18,337 nt of DNA from Thermoplasmata archaeon (GCA_020351895.1 CP070672.1:3219119-3237455), one strand, 5' to 3'; numbered from the stretch's first letter, positions 1 to 8,810 are shown. The notes: generated by a model not told the origin, from the sequence alone. Numbers and translations are program-made.

Positions 1-1214
1 AAAGAAAGGGATATTAAATTCCTGATCATCTTCCGCTCATCCGAAAGATAATAAGGCATAAAAATTACTGTATTTCTATCCCCCACCATTCCTGTAATGG
101 CAGCTCTGAGTTTCATCTTAGATATCAATTTATATGTAGCTTTCACAATGTTGTTCATTTCGGTAACGGGAACATAAATCTCTCCCAATACAGCCGAGGG
201 ACCGGCTCGTTTGGTGCGAAGTTCAAAAAATCGTTCATTCCATTCATGTTGGGCAACTTCTTTTTCTTGTTTCTCTCCTTTGCAGTTTTTAACAGTCCTG
301 TCCAGGATTTCTTCTTCAAGATCCAGAACCTCGGAATCGCCCTCTAATGCTAGGTTCAATATTCCACTAACATTAGGCATGTTTTCTTTTACTCCTATCT
401 CCCTTAGAAAATCAAAATGGTTTTTATCTAAAAACGAAATATGCAGGGGTACAACCTGTGATTTTGTTACCGCTTCTACCGCTTCTGAGAGCGTTTTGAA
501 ATCTGAAAAACCATAGGATATGGGTCGCAGCTCCTCAGGGGCGGGATATATTCTTAAAATTGCCTTGGTAATAATTCCCAGTGTACCCTCTGCACCAAAG
601 AATAATCTATTGATATTCTGATCACTATTGTTCATTTCAGTTTTATCAGCTGTATTTACAATTCTACCGTTTGGTTGAACAACCTCTAAACCCCTTATAT
701 GATCGATTGCTGATCCGTACTTATAAGAACCTACTCCCACGCCACCGGTATTGATCCATCCTCCCACTGTAGCCGCATAGGCACTACTTGGGTAAGAACC
801 AATGAGAAATCCCCTTCTTATTAAGGTTTCATAGAGCATTTTCCAGGTGATTCCGGATTCCACAGTTACCGTTAAATTCTCTTTGTCAATGTTTAATATT
901 TTATTCATTTTTGTTAAATCAAAAACTATGCCCCCCGAAATAGGCATTGCTCCCCCCAAACCCCAACTTGCCCCTCCTCTTGGAATTATGGGTATCCCCT
1001 CTGAAATCGCGATTTTAACTATTTCTGAAATCTCATTTGCGTCCTTTGGTATCACAACAAGATCCGGCATCATTTTAAATCCAAGTTCCATCATTTTTGG
1101 AAGGGAGGCGAGATCGTGGCTGTACATCCTCCTTTCAAAACTGTTGATTCTAACCATGTCCTTACCTGAGATTCCGATAATCTGTTCATATATTTCGTCT
1201 GGGATACTGCTCAT
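1..1214 (-). CDS. FAD-binding oxidase (GlcD-like, VAO/PCMH fold), C-terminus cut by window edge
   Basis: The reverse strand reads open from ATG at 1214 to the left edge (404 codons, no stop), so the C-terminus lies outside. The product starts MSSIPDEIYEQI. It carries the FAD-binding PCMH pattern: PRGGASWGLGG near residues 78-88 (pyrophosphate loop), GGWINTGGVGVGSYKYG near 150-166, and FFGAEGTLGII near 205-215. This is the layout of GlcD, D-lactate dehydrogenase and alkyldihydroxyacetone-phosphate synthase enzymes, which oxidise a 2-hydroxy acid or similar substrate using FAD. The visible part covers the FAD domain and much of the FAD-oxidase C-terminal domain. A GGAGAT ribosome site at 1221-1226 fits the ATG at 1214. 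The substrate cannot be told from sequence. Some archaeal relatives carry a C-terminal iron-sulfur domain, which would fall outside the window. Confidence 0.9.
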   Translation of the reverse strand, partial: MSSIPDEIYEQIIGISGKDMVRINSFERRMYSHDLASLPKMMELGFKMMPDLVVIPKDANEISEIVKIAISEGIPIIPRGGASWGLGGAMPISGGIVFDLTKMNKILNIDKENLTVTVESGITWKMLYETLIRRGFLIGSYPSSAYAATVGGWINTGGVGVGSYKYGSAIDHIRGLEVVQPNGRIVNTADKTEMNNSDQNINRLFFGAEGTLGIITKAILRIYPAPEELRPISYGFSDFKTLSEAVEAVTKSQVVPLHISFLDKNHFDFLREIGVKENMPNVSGILNLALEGDSEVLDLEEEILDRTVKNCKGEKQEKEVAQHEWNERFFELRTKRAGPSAVLGEIYVPVTEMNNIVKATYKLISKMKLRAAITGMVGDRNTVIFMPYYLSDERKMIRNLISLS

Positions 1215-1561
1215 TTCGCAATCTCCATGCTGTAATTCATTAATTGAATGTCGTGAACCTCACTTTTTTGGACATCTTCTTATTATTTTATATCAGACAT
1301 ATGGCAATTATTTAGTTGATTTTCGTTTGAATTTATACTGATGCCGCAGTGGAAATGACGATAAACGAATATATAAATTCATTTGATTTATACATATCGG
1401 CATTTTCACATCGCTTTTCGTCACATCTGCATTAATTTATGGGTTTTTATATTTAACGGTTCAATAATCAATTTGTAATTTATATAGCCTAATCTGTTTT
1501 TACTGTTACAAAAAATTCAATATATCAAAATTATATACCCAAAAGGTTTGAGGGATTTAGG
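1215..1561. promoter_or_regulatory. Divergent promoter region between the FAD oxidase and the OsmC-like gene
   Basis: No gene is seen in this AT-rich 347-base gap. For the leftward gene the nearest TATA-like run is TGATATAAAATA (minus strand, about 1284-1295). For the rightward gene there are TATA-like runs at about 1476-1487 (TAATTTATATAG) and 1529-1539 (AATTATATACC). An imperfect inverted repeat pairs 1356-1368 (tgacgataaacga) with 1411-1423 (tcgcttttcgtca), 11 of 13 positions, 42 bases apart. It could be an operator. Which TATA box is used cannot be settled by eye. Confidence 0.4.
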
Positions 1562-2014
1562 ATGAAGGAACATGAGAAAAAAGAGGAAATAAAGATTGTT
1601 AAAGCCCACGTTAAGGTCTTTTGGGAGGGTGGAGTTAAGACCAACAGCATGATGCGGGGTTTTGAGGTGGTAGCTGATGCTCCCAAGTGGAAATATGGAA
1701 CCAATACGGCTCCAGCACCTGGGGAGCTCTTTTTAACCAGCCTGGGAGCCTGTTTCACATCTACATTTACTAAATGCGCACAGGAACTGGCCATCATCTT
1801 GGATGATGTTACCACAGATGTCAGGGCCAAAATCGATCACGAGATGAGCGGAAGAGAGCGGTTTGTGAAGATCACAATGGAACTATCCGCTTTTGCTGAC
1901 GAGAAATACAAAAAGGAGCTAAAAAAGTGCTTTGAGATGGCAAAGATGAGGTGCCCTTTGACAAATGCAGTCAAGACTGAGCTGGAGATTTCCTATAAAT
2001 TTCGAAAAGTATAA
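1562..2014 (+). CDS. OsmC/Ohr-family peroxiredoxin-like protein
   Basis: The 150-residue product has the usual length and pattern of OsmC family proteins, cytoplasmic thiol peroxidases that reduce organic hydroperoxides. The two family cysteines are Cys64 in SLGACFTSTF and Cys131 in MRCPLTNAV. Extra cysteines lie at 72 and 123. The N-terminus holds a charged stretch (KEHEKKEEIK) before the first strand. The start is supported by GAGGGA at 1550-1555. The gene is divergent from the FAD oxidase and is followed by a hairpin with a T tract, so it is probably transcribed alone. The family assignment is firm. Whether this member is a true peroxidase or another OsmC-fold protein is not shown. Confidence 0.9.
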   Translation: MKEHEKKEEIKIVKAHVKVFWEGGVKTNSMMRGFEVVADAPKWKYGTNTAPAPGELFLTSLGACFTSTFTKCAQELAIILDDVTTDVRAKIDHEMSGRERFVKITMELSAFADEKYKKELKKCFEMAKMRCPLTNAVKTELEISYKFRKV

Positions 2015-2016
2015 CC

Positions 2017-2046
2017 TGATTCGAGGTATTGAATCAAATTTTTTTT
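2017..2046 (+). terminator. Hairpin plus T tract after the OsmC-like gene
   Basis: Directly after the stop codon, TGATTC (2017-2022) and GAATCA (2031-2036) form a perfect 6-bp stem with an 8-base loop, followed by eight T residues (2039-2046). A T tract alone can end transcription in archaea. The tract runs into the stop codon of the convergent UbiA gene. Confidence 0.6.
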
Positions 2047-2980
2047 AAACAGCGACTATAAGCAGGACAGCACACATCACGATATTGTAGTTTGTAGCAA
2101 CCATTGTTGCCCTCAGGCTTTTTATAATGTTCGTCGGTTCTTTTATCAACGGTACTGCCGAAATCCAAAAGATAACAGAGATAACCAACATTGTTATGAT
2201 AAAAATCAATGAATCAGAGAAAAAGGTGGCAAGGTAGATTGCGAAAATCAACGTAACCACCGAGAAGACAACGCTGAGTAAAACTACACTTCTTGGTTTC
2301 GGTTTTATTAAAAACGTTTTTGCTACATTAATCGCCCAAGGCAATGTAAGAATATGAAAGGCCTGCCAGAATGCAAAAACGAGATATAACACCCAGGGGA
2401 TGGGTGAGGTAAATAATGTATCTGGAGAAAAGGCAACCCAGCCTCCTACAGCTATTAATGGAGGTATTGGTGCAAGAACCAGATATCCAATCCTGTCTCT
2501 AAGATATGGATATAATGTTCCTAATCCTAAGGCTACCAACTCAACAACCACAAGCTGCCAGTTGAAAAATATATATGTTAGAATTATTCCCAGTGCTGCA
2601 AGTGATATGGCATAATAGGCTCCGCTTCTTCGGGAAATAATCTCAGAGGGAAGGGGTCTATCTGGCCATTTCTTTTTGTCGATTTCCTTATCTATTGTAT
2701 CGTCTATTGTGTGTTCTGCTGATGTCAATAAATAAACGGCAATTGACCCTATAACAATTGATTCCAAAGAGGGGATTCTTTCCAGGGCGATAATGGCTGC
2801 TGCAAAAAACATCAGGGGTCCCATAATGGCGATTGCGGGTCTTTGGAGGCATATAAGACTTAGAATCTTATTTTTTATTGATTTTCCCTTGGGAATCCCC
2901 TGCCCGTAAAGTAGTCCCATGATTTTCATTGAGGTTGTGAAATCCTCTTCTATTTTCATGCTCTCACGGATTATATTCAT
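2045..2980 (-). CDS. UbiA-family membrane prenyltransferase
   Basis: This 311-residue protein is dominated by hydrophobic helices, about eight or nine. It carries the first UbiA aspartate-rich motif: D93, D94, D97 and D101, followed by WPDRPLPSE at 105-113, matching DxxxD followed by PxRPL. UbiA enzymes bind prenyl diphosphate through Mg2+ at this motif and transfer the isoprenoid to an acceptor in the membrane, as in archaeal ether lipid, menaquinone, chlorophyll or heme A synthesis. The second motif is not canonical: a loop with YPYLRDRIG stands after helix four, and no clear DxxxD is seen in the second half. The acceptor is therefore uncertain. About 40 residues precede the first helix. 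AGGA sits just before the ATG at 2980, and a TATA-like run lies near 3049-3058. Confidence 0.85.
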   Translation of the reverse strand: MNIIRESMKIEEDFTTSMKIMGLLYGQGIPKGKSIKNKILSLICLQRPAIAIMGPLMFFAAAIIALERIPSLESIVIGSIAVYLLTSAEHTIDDTIDKEIDKKKWPDRPLPSEIISRRSGAYYAISLAALGIILTYIFFNWQLVVVELVALGLGTLYPYLRDRIGYLVLAPIPPLIAVGGWVAFSPDTLFTSPIPWVLYLVFAFWQAFHILTLPWAINVAKTFLIKPKPRSVVLLSVVFSVVTLIFAIYLATFFSDSLIFIITMLVISVIFWISAVPLIKEPTNIIKSLRATMVATNYNIVMCAVLLIVAV

Positions 2981-3048
2981 TCGTCCTGTTTATCGAGTTT
3001 AGGATGATATGTCTTTTTTGTGCAATATTGATGGCTAATTGCCAGATA

Positions 3049-3058
3049 ATTTATACCT
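3049..3058 (-). promoter_or_regulatory. Putative TATA box for the UbiA-family gene
   Basis: The minus strand reads GGTATAAATT here. Transcription would begin near 3025-3030, leaving a leader of about 45 bases before the ATG at 2980. The rest of the gap 2981-3247 is AT-rich and shows nothing else I can support. Confidence 0.4.
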
Positions 3059-3247
3059 TTTTTATTCGAAAGTTACATAATGAATCCACTATATATCGAT
3101 TTTTTGCATAAAAGTGATATATTCCAAGGTATGATGATAATGCTTTTGATTTAGCTTTCTGTAATCATGAATATCATTGATCAATATAGTATGAATTTCT
3201 TTAAGGGAAGACCTCATGGAATATTCTAATTCTAGGGGGCTCCTTTC

Positions 3248-5620
3248 TTATTTAAGCCCTATGATTATGTCAGAATCCATGAAACCGTTTCCATAATATG
3301 TAGAATTCGTTAGCAGCAACTCATTGATCTCTTTAAGGTCATCTATTTTATTCATTTTCAATTTGTTCTGCGAGTAGGTATAAAGAACATCATCGATGTA
3401 AAATGATCTTTTAATATAGTTGTCATTATACCTATACCAACGACTGTATCCAGACTGAAATTCGCTACCATTGGAGTGACTTATTCTTCCCTTCAACGAA
3501 AATCCGTTTTCTATGGAGATATGTAGGACATAAGCGCCATTCCATACGTATTCTCCTTGGGTATTTGGTGGTGCACCGTTTGGATATCGGCTTTCGTTGA
3601 TTTCGTAAAGTTGTATTGGTAAGACAAGCATATTCTTTTCTTGGCTTACTAACAAAGCATGAGGGTCCCCTAATGCCAGTGAATTGGTTCCTCTGTCTCC
3701 GATAATGAATTTCGATATCTCCTTTGGATTCTTCACATCGCTGACATCGAAGAGAGAAAGTTTTACACCTTGATACCAGGCAAATGTCCCCATATCCACA
3801 GTGTCCTTACCCAATCCAATGATGTGGTTCTCGTCATATGGATGGAGGTAATCAGAGTATCCTGGAATCTTCAATTCACCCAATATCTTTGGTTCATATG
3901 GATCTGTGAGGTCAATGACAAAGAATGGATCCACTTTCTTGAATGTGACAAGATAGGCTCTGTTTCCCATGAATCGTGCGGAGTAGATCTTCTCTCCTGG
4001 TGCAATGTCAGATATGTTGCCCACAATGTTTAGGTCCATATCAAGGATATGAACATGATTTCTTGCACCGCCTTGTCCATTTCTCCAGACATTACCAGTG
4101 GTGGTGGCAATCCTGAAATAAAGTTTATGCTCACCCATGGAAAACCGGTTCAAGACATGTCCTGGGACCTCTCCCATTGCCTCGTATTGTATCATTCCAT
4201 TCCCAATAGATATACGATGGAGGATGGTCATTTCGATGCGCTCCGTATAATATCCTTGGTTCTTTGAGTAATAATTTGTTGAAGATGATTTCGTGTATGT
4301 AATATAGATGTTATTCATTGAGAAAAATATGTTTTGAGATCTCTCCATTATTATGGCCCTAGAGACAGGTTTTACCGAACAATCGAGAACATTGATGGAC
4401 ATAAAGAACGTTATTGGCAGCCTGGAGGAGTAAGGGGAATATTCGAAGTTATTAAAATAATAAATGTCTTTCGGATGAACCGGAAGATCAGTTTCCTGGG
4501 TAAGGCGGTTCACATACTGTTGTGATATGAGATATAGATAGTCTCCAATCAATCGGGATTGTACGAAATTACCCTTGAAGTGGTAGGTATCCATCAATTC
4601 TGGATTTTCCTTGTCTTTTATGCCGAATATATAGATCATTGGTCCCCTATCATTCTCGTAGCTAAGTAGAACTAGCCTATCCCCATATATATAAATCTCT
4701 TTTATGGTCCCATTCATCCTTATCTGCGAGAGAATTTTCGCATTCTCTGCAGGATGAGCCTCTATTATGAGCACCTTGTTCTTATGGTTTTCATCCTTTG
4801 AAATGATATACGCATACTTACCATCATTTTTAATAATGTCTCCCTCGTCAACACCTGTGACCTGGACATTTGTGATGGAATAACCTGAGCCTGAGTTTCC
4901 CACTGCAGAGCCAAAAGACTCTACAGCTGAACCTTTGTTGGTGATTGTTATAAAATTCATAGTTCCTGAATCATTCTCCCAGGAGTTACATTTTGGATAG
5001 ATTCTTGGTTGGAATGTATTATTTTCCACATAGCTTCGGAACTTTTCAAAAGAAGGAAAATTCCTAATTCCACATGATTCATCTTCTGGATTTTCTCTAT
5101 CCACAAAAGGAGTGACATCATCTTCTTGATCCTTGGAGTTGATCTCAATTATTTCCTTTATTTTTATCTCCTCTATTATTAGAGGTTCAGGATGGAAAGG
5201 CAGGGTCAAATTGAAAGTCTTTCTATGTGTCACTAACCCGGCCTCCACTTCTTCCTGGATTTCACTTGTTTCTTCTGCTGCTTCCTCTTTTGGAAGTTCA
5301 GTCTCTGGTAATCCCTCAACCGGAAATTTCTCTTCTGGATTTTCATCCTCCTTTAGCTCTTTATAATGATTTCTGATATATTCTGCGGTATTATCATCCA
5401 ATCCACTTGGCAGTTTAACATAGATTATTTCATTGTTGCCTCTTACTAAGATATAATCTGAATCTGATGTATAATCTGTTTTGAATTCAGATTTACCAGT
5501 TACAGGTTCAAGTTTTTCAACCATAAGGTCTGAAAGCCCAGCATTACCTATTGTCACATTCGCCAAAAGTAACGTGCATAAGGACACGATTCCAAACACC
5601 ATTATCTTCCTGTTCAGCAT
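3248..5620 (-). CDS. Secreted COG4880-type beta-propeller protein (Beta_propel domain)
   Basis: I place the start at the ATG at 5618-5620, preceded by GGTGA, giving 790 residues. A TTG start at 5680 would extend the frame, but it lies upstream of the TATA box inside the promoter. Residues 1-26 form a signal peptide (MLNRKIMVFGIVSLCTLLLA). A negatively charged, proline-rich spacer follows at about 90-190. The family signature GVDEGDIIKNDG stands at 256-267, and repeated beta-strand blades run to the C-terminus. This matches secreted proteins with a C-terminal propeller distantly related to WD40 repeats. Such proteins are exported; no enzymatic role is established and binding is the likely function. 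Cys183 and Cys211 could form a disulfide. The gene is monocistronic, under the shared element at 5650-5705. Confidence 0.85.
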   Translation of the reverse strand: MLNRKIMVFGIVSLCTLLLANVTIGNAGLSDLMVEKLEPVTGKSEFKTDYTSDSDYILVRGNNEIIYVKLPSGLDDNTAEYIRNHYKELKEDENPEEKFPVEGLPETELPKEEAAEETSEIQEEVEAGLVTHRKTFNLTLPFHPEPLIIEEIKIKEIIEINSKDQEDDVTPFVDRENPEDESCGIRNFPSFEKFRSYVENNTFQPRIYPKCNSWENDSGTMNFITITNKGSAVESFGSAVGNSGSGYSITNVQVTGVDEGDIIKNDGKYAYIISKDENHKNKVLIIEAHPAENAKILSQIRMNGTIKEIYIYGDRLVLLSYENDRGPMIYIFGIKDKENPELMDTYHFKGNFVQSRLIGDYLYLISQQYVNRLTQETDLPVHPKDIYYFNNFEYSPYSSRLPITFFMSINVLDCSVKPVSRAIIMERSQNIFFSMNNIYITYTKSSSTNYYSKNQGYYTERIEMTILHRISIGNGMIQYEAMGEVPGHVLNRFSMGEHKLYFRIATTTGNVWRNGQGGARNHVHILDMDLNIVGNISDIAPGEKIYSARFMGNRAYLVTFKKVDPFFVIDLTDPYEPKILGELKIPGYSDYLHPYDENHIIGLGKDTVDMGTFAWYQGVKLSLFDVSDVKNPKEISKFIIGDRGTNSLALGDPHALLVSQEKNMLVLPIQLYEINESRYPNGAPPNTQGEYVWNGAYVLHISIENGFSLKGRISHSNGSEFQSGYSRWYRYNDNYIKRSFYIDDVLYTYSQNKLKMNKIDDLKEINELLLTNSTYYGNGFMDSDIIIGLK

Positions 5621-5649
5621 GATGTTCACCAATTTATCAATCCCAATCG

Positions 5650-5705
5650 ATATAAAAAGTATTTTTGGCCTAATCGTCAAAATGTTGGCACGTTCGTCAA
5701 AATGT
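5650..5705 (-). promoter_or_regulatory. Promoter with double operator box for the beta-propeller gene
   Basis: On the plus strand the order is tataaaaagta (5651-5661, the TATA box read backwards), ttttt-ggc (5662-5669), then tcgtcaaaatgt at 5674-5685 and an identical tcgtcaaaatgt at 5694-5705, exactly 20 bp apart. The boxes thus lie just upstream of the TATA/BRE region for the leftward gene. The same layout recurs before three other genes in this window. The TATA position predicts a start of transcription near 5629, about nine bases before the ATG. Confidence 0.75.
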
Positions 5706-5710
5706 ATGAC

Positions 5711-5773
5711 TAAGAAAAAAAGAAAATGACGTAATTAATACTTCTCATTTTGGGGCCTTAAGTAAACCCCAAA
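5711..5773 (-). terminator. Hairpin and T-rich tract after the PKD-protein transcription unit
   Basis: Reading leftward from the stop at 5802, arms TTTGGGG (5767-5773) and CCCCAAA (5749-5755) can pair with an 11-base loop. About 20 bases further the minus strand reads ATTTTCTTTTTTTCTTA (5711-5727). A T-rich tract of this kind is the usual archaeal termination signal. It lies just before the next promoter element at 5650-5705. Confidence 0.5.
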
Positions 5774-5801
5774 TCACTCATTTATCTCTTACTCAATAGT
5801 T

Positions 5802-6323
5802 TTAATATTCTGATGGACATATCATGATACATTTAGCTAATCGTTTTTCATATTCCATGTACATTTGATGATCATAATAGCCATCTATAAAATTATCAAA
5901 CCATGAGCTTTGGGTATTATCCTTCTCATCCTTAGAAATATAATTACTAAAATACACCCCCCATTCATGGAGGATATTTCTCCCCTTTTGGTGTTTTGGA
6001 TATTGCGGTGGAATTAAGTGGATATCACCGTCTGCTGGCTGAATCAAGAGGTGAAACCTTATTATCTCTTCATATGATTTTTCGGTTTCAACCTGAATGA
6101 TTTCCTCTATTACGTCTTCAGGAATATACATAATAGCAAAACGGAAAGGCTTCTGACCCGGAAATAGTCTGGCACCCTTACCCAACCACTCATCGATGAA
6201 ATCTTCTATTTCGTTTTCAAATAATCCCACTTTTGCAAGTTCAGCTCTGAAGAAGTCCTTTAATTCTTTAAGACTTAGTGATTTTCCATCTAAAAATAGA
6301 TTACCTTCTTCGTCCCTATCCAA
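5802..6323 (-). CDS. C-terminal part of the PKD-domain protein, cut off by an in-frame TAG
   Basis: This frame is the direct in-frame continuation of the gene at 6333-8705: after its TAG come Gly, Trp, Ile and then TTG at 6321-6323. As an independent gene it would need that TTG start without a convincing ribosome site, giving 173 residues with no signal peptide. Its first 75 residues (DRDEEGN..., LKDFFRAELAKVGL, EIEDFIDEWLGKG, PFRFAIMYIPED) look like the second half of a domain whose first half (NIYLYRE..., YNFLYYEE) ends the upstream frame. I therefore read it as the tail of one gene interrupted by a nonsense codon. Recoding, a recent mutation and a sequence error are all possible. The final 95 residues, to the end CPSEY, resemble nothing I recognise. 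Confidence 0.6.
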   Translation of the reverse strand: MDRDEEGNLFLDGKSLSLKELKDFFRAELAKVGLFENEIEDFIDEWLGKGARLFPGQKPFRFAIMYIPEDVIEEIIQVETEKSYEEIIRFHLLIQPADGDIHLIPPQYPKHQKGRNILHEWGVYFSNYISKDEKDNTQSSWFDNFIDGYYDHQMYMEYEKRLAKCIMICPSEY

Positions 6324-6332
6324 AATCCAGCC

Positions 6333-8705
6333 CTATTCCGAAGTCTTCGGTTCATTTAATAGCTCTTCATAATAAAGGAAGTTATAATACTCTCCATCAT
6401 AGAGCAATTTTCCGTTCTCTATAAAAACGTCCTCCCAAACAATATCGGTGCCAAGTTCAACCAAGGGTACAGCCTTCGTTACTCTTCCATCAACGATGAT
6501 TCTTATGGTATCGAAACCTGGAGTTTCCCGGTATAAATAGATATTAGGACTAGATGGTCGTGGTGCCACCATTTTAATAATTGACACATTGTAGTTATCA
6601 TTCCAGACTGTCAATTTTACTTGATAATCTTTTTGGGAGTCCTCAAATTTATGGCTCGCCTCGATCCCTATAGAGGTTTCACCATCCCCAAAATCCCAAG
6701 AATAGAAAAAATCATCATGAGTAGTTCCCTCTGGAGTGATAGTTGAATTAGCATTGAAAGTAACTGGGTTGCTCCATGAATTGAGTCTATTATTCCATGA
6801 TGAATAATATTTTAAATAGGTGACATTTTTTTGTTCATTTATGTCACAATAATTCCCCAAGAACTCTTCTTGATTCCACCATGGAAAGTCATTAGGTGCT
6901 GTTGTTATGAAATCAGGTATTAATGGAAGAATATTATCTTTATTCATCACGACGACTTTAATCCAATAAGTAACAGCGTGATAGGATAAATCGGGCTTTT
7001 GATCGTTATTTTCATATTTTGAGACAGAGTCCTCAATCCATAGAATAAAACCCAAGCGTTCATATATATATGTATGTCGTATGCCCACTAAAAAATATCC
7101 GGGCTCTAAAAAAGCTCTGGTAATGGATGTGGAGGTTGTATTTTCTTCGTAAATTCCATCTCCATCAAAATCCCATTCCAACCATGAGCCGTCAGTGAGG
7201 CTAATTGCCTCAGAAATATCAAATGTTAATGGTTCATTTAGATTGCAAAATAGGTATCTTTCCATATCTCTCTCGTAATAATTCCCTAAAATTACAATCT
7301 TGGGATTTTCACTTCCCTTTAAAACAACAAATGTTTTTGAAACACTATGACTCCACCCCCTCATATATAAAGTAACGGTGTATGTCCCTCTATGAGAATA
7401 ATTATAGCAAACATTTATTCCCTCAAGGATATTGCCATCCCCGAAATCCCAGTAAAATATTGTTCCTTCATTTATATCTATGGTTTTTGAAGCGTCAAAC
7501 TCTACTTGGTAATCCTCTAAATATGAGATCTTTTCACTTTCAATCTCTTTCACCCTGACATAAACAATAGATGGATCAATAACTTCGTTTCTTTTTCCAT
7601 CAATATGACCTTGATGGGGGCCTATTGAGGAGGTTCGAGGATTTCTTACATTTAACTGATATATTTTAGGTTCAATTTGTATTGTAAAAGGTTGATCAGA
7701 GAATATAATCCCTGAATTTTCTACATCTTGCCCAGCTCTTAATTCCCTCTCTTCCACAACATTACAAAGCTCAAAATCCAGTATTGGAGGATATCCAGTT
7801 TCTATAGATCCTACACTCACTTCAATTGTATATTCAACAATATTTTGATATTCTACAAATTTGGGAGTAATATTTTCTATCTCAACATTTTTCTTCGTAT
7901 TTAATCGGCCTACTCCCGAAATTGAAGGAGTATCACTTCTGGTATTCCTTATATTTGTATCCATTGAGACATCACCAGTAAACTGTGTAGAATTTGATAC
8001 AAAATCATTTGAAACAAAATAATTAACATCATCTATGTATATTGGATAATATGAATAATTATAGTTATAAGTAATTCTTATATGCATATCATAAAGTCCA
8101 ATTGTGGTGTATTTATAGGATAAAATAGGTGAAAAGCTAACCTCTTCATATATCCCATCACCATCGAAATCCCCTTCACATTTTTTAAGATTATACGAGG
8201 AAAACAAAGATGAAGTATCGAAACTCAACAACCCGTTTACATCGCAAAAAAGATGTCCATCCATAATACCTTCTGTCATCTGATTTGTGAGAACAACATA
8301 CTTGCCTGATTCCTCAAGAGAGAGGTTTTCATTTTGAGGAATCACCTTGGACATATCATCCATCCCATCTCCGTTTTCCCCGATATTACCATTCTCATTT
8401 GATTCTTCTTTGATTTTTTGTATGATTCGATCTTCAATTTCTATTTCATCAATATCCTTGGGCATATCTACTGTGATCCTATTGCCATCCTCATCCTCAA
8501 TCATAAAGAACATCTTTAGTTCCTCAATTGTAAGAATAGGATGATATAAAGATTCCATTGATCCCTGATATTTTTCAAAGCTAGAGGCGATCACCATGCT
8601 TTTCCCGTAACCAAAATTTGTTCCAGTTCCTGCTGGAAAAACCAGGGAAATAAATAGTACAAATACAATGATGAGTATGGCCACTTTAATAGTTCTTCCG
8701 AACAT
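6333..8705 (-). CDS. Secreted multi-PKD-domain protein, ending at TAG inside its C-terminal domain
   Basis: The 790-residue product begins with a signal peptide (about 1-25; ILIIVFVLFISLVFPAG). Two classic PKD domains carry WDFGDG at 419-424 and 669-674. Two further PKD-like segments carry DFDGDGIYEE at 179-188 and 512-521, an aspartate pattern that also suggests calcium binding. PKD domains are immunoglobulin-like modules of exported proteins, used for adhesion or as spacers in S-layer proteins and hydrolases; no catalytic domain is visible. From 719 on (NIYLYRE, VWEDVFIENGKLLYDG, YNFLYYEE) a further domain begins and is broken by TAG at 6333-6335. In-frame readthrough would give 967 residues ending at 5802. 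AGGGA stands before the ATG. The promoter shares the operator element of its neighbours. Confidence 0.85.
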   Translation of the reverse strand: MFGRTIKVAILIIVFVLFISLVFPAGTGTNFGYGKSMVIASSFEKYQGSMESLYHPILTIEELKMFFMIEDEDGNRITVDMPKDIDEIEIEDRIIQKIKEESNENGNIGENGDGMDDMSKVIPQNENLSLEESGKYVVLTNQMTEGIMDGHLFCDVNGLLSFDTSSLFSSYNLKKCEGDFDGDGIYEEVSFSPILSYKYTTIGLYDMHIRITYNYNYSYYPIYIDDVNYFVSNDFVSNSTQFTGDVSMDTNIRNTRSDTPSISGVGRLNTKKNVEIENITPKFVEYQNIVEYTIEVSVGSIETGYPPILDFELCNVVEERELRAGQDVENSGIIFSDQPFTIQIEPKIYQLNVRNPRTSSIGPHQGHIDGKRNEVIDPSIVYVRVKEIESEKISYLEDYQVEFDASKTIDINEGTIFYWDFGDGNILEGINVCYNYSHRGTYTVTLYMRGWSHSVSKTFVVLKGSENPKIVILGNYYERDMERYLFCNLNEPLTFDISEAISLTDGSWLEWDFDGDGIYEENTTSTSITRAFLEPGYFLVGIRHTYIYERLGFILWIEDSVSKYENNDQKPDLSYHAVTYWIKVVVMNKDNILPLIPDFITTAPNDFPWWNQEEFLGNYCDINEQKNVTYLKYYSSWNNRLNSWSNPVTFNANSTITPEGTTHDDFFYSWDFGDGETSIGIEASHKFEDSQKDYQVKLTVWNDNYNVSIIKMVAPRPSSPNIYLYRETPGFDTIRIIVDGRVTKAVPLVELGTDIVWEDVFIENGKLLYDGEYYNFLYYEELLNEPKTSE

Positions 8706-8733
8706 ATTTATCCCTAATTATCTATTTCCGATG

Positions 8734-8789
8734 ATATAAAAAGTATTTTTGGCGTGTTCATCGAAATGTTAGCAGGATTATAGAAATGT
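8734..8789 (-). promoter_or_regulatory. Promoter with double operator box for the PKD-domain gene
   Basis: The plus-strand order is the TATA box read backwards (8735-8745), ttttt-ggc (8746-8753), tcatcgaaatgt (8758-8769) and ttatagaaatgt (8778-8789). The two boxes are 20 bp apart, as before the beta-propeller gene. The 20-base core atataaaaagtatttttggc (8734-8753) is identical to 5650-5669. Confidence 0.75.
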
Positions 8790-8810
8790 CATTTATTAAG
8801 GCATTATAAA

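Noticed and set aside
847..1341. Plus-strand open frame of 164 codons
   Set aside because: It is antisense to the well-supported FAD oxidase gene and its product has no recognisable features.
5621..5680. N-terminal extension of the beta-propeller gene from a TTG at 5680
   Set aside because: It would start upstream of the TATA box inside the operator, and the next ATG has a ribosome site followed at once by a signal peptide.
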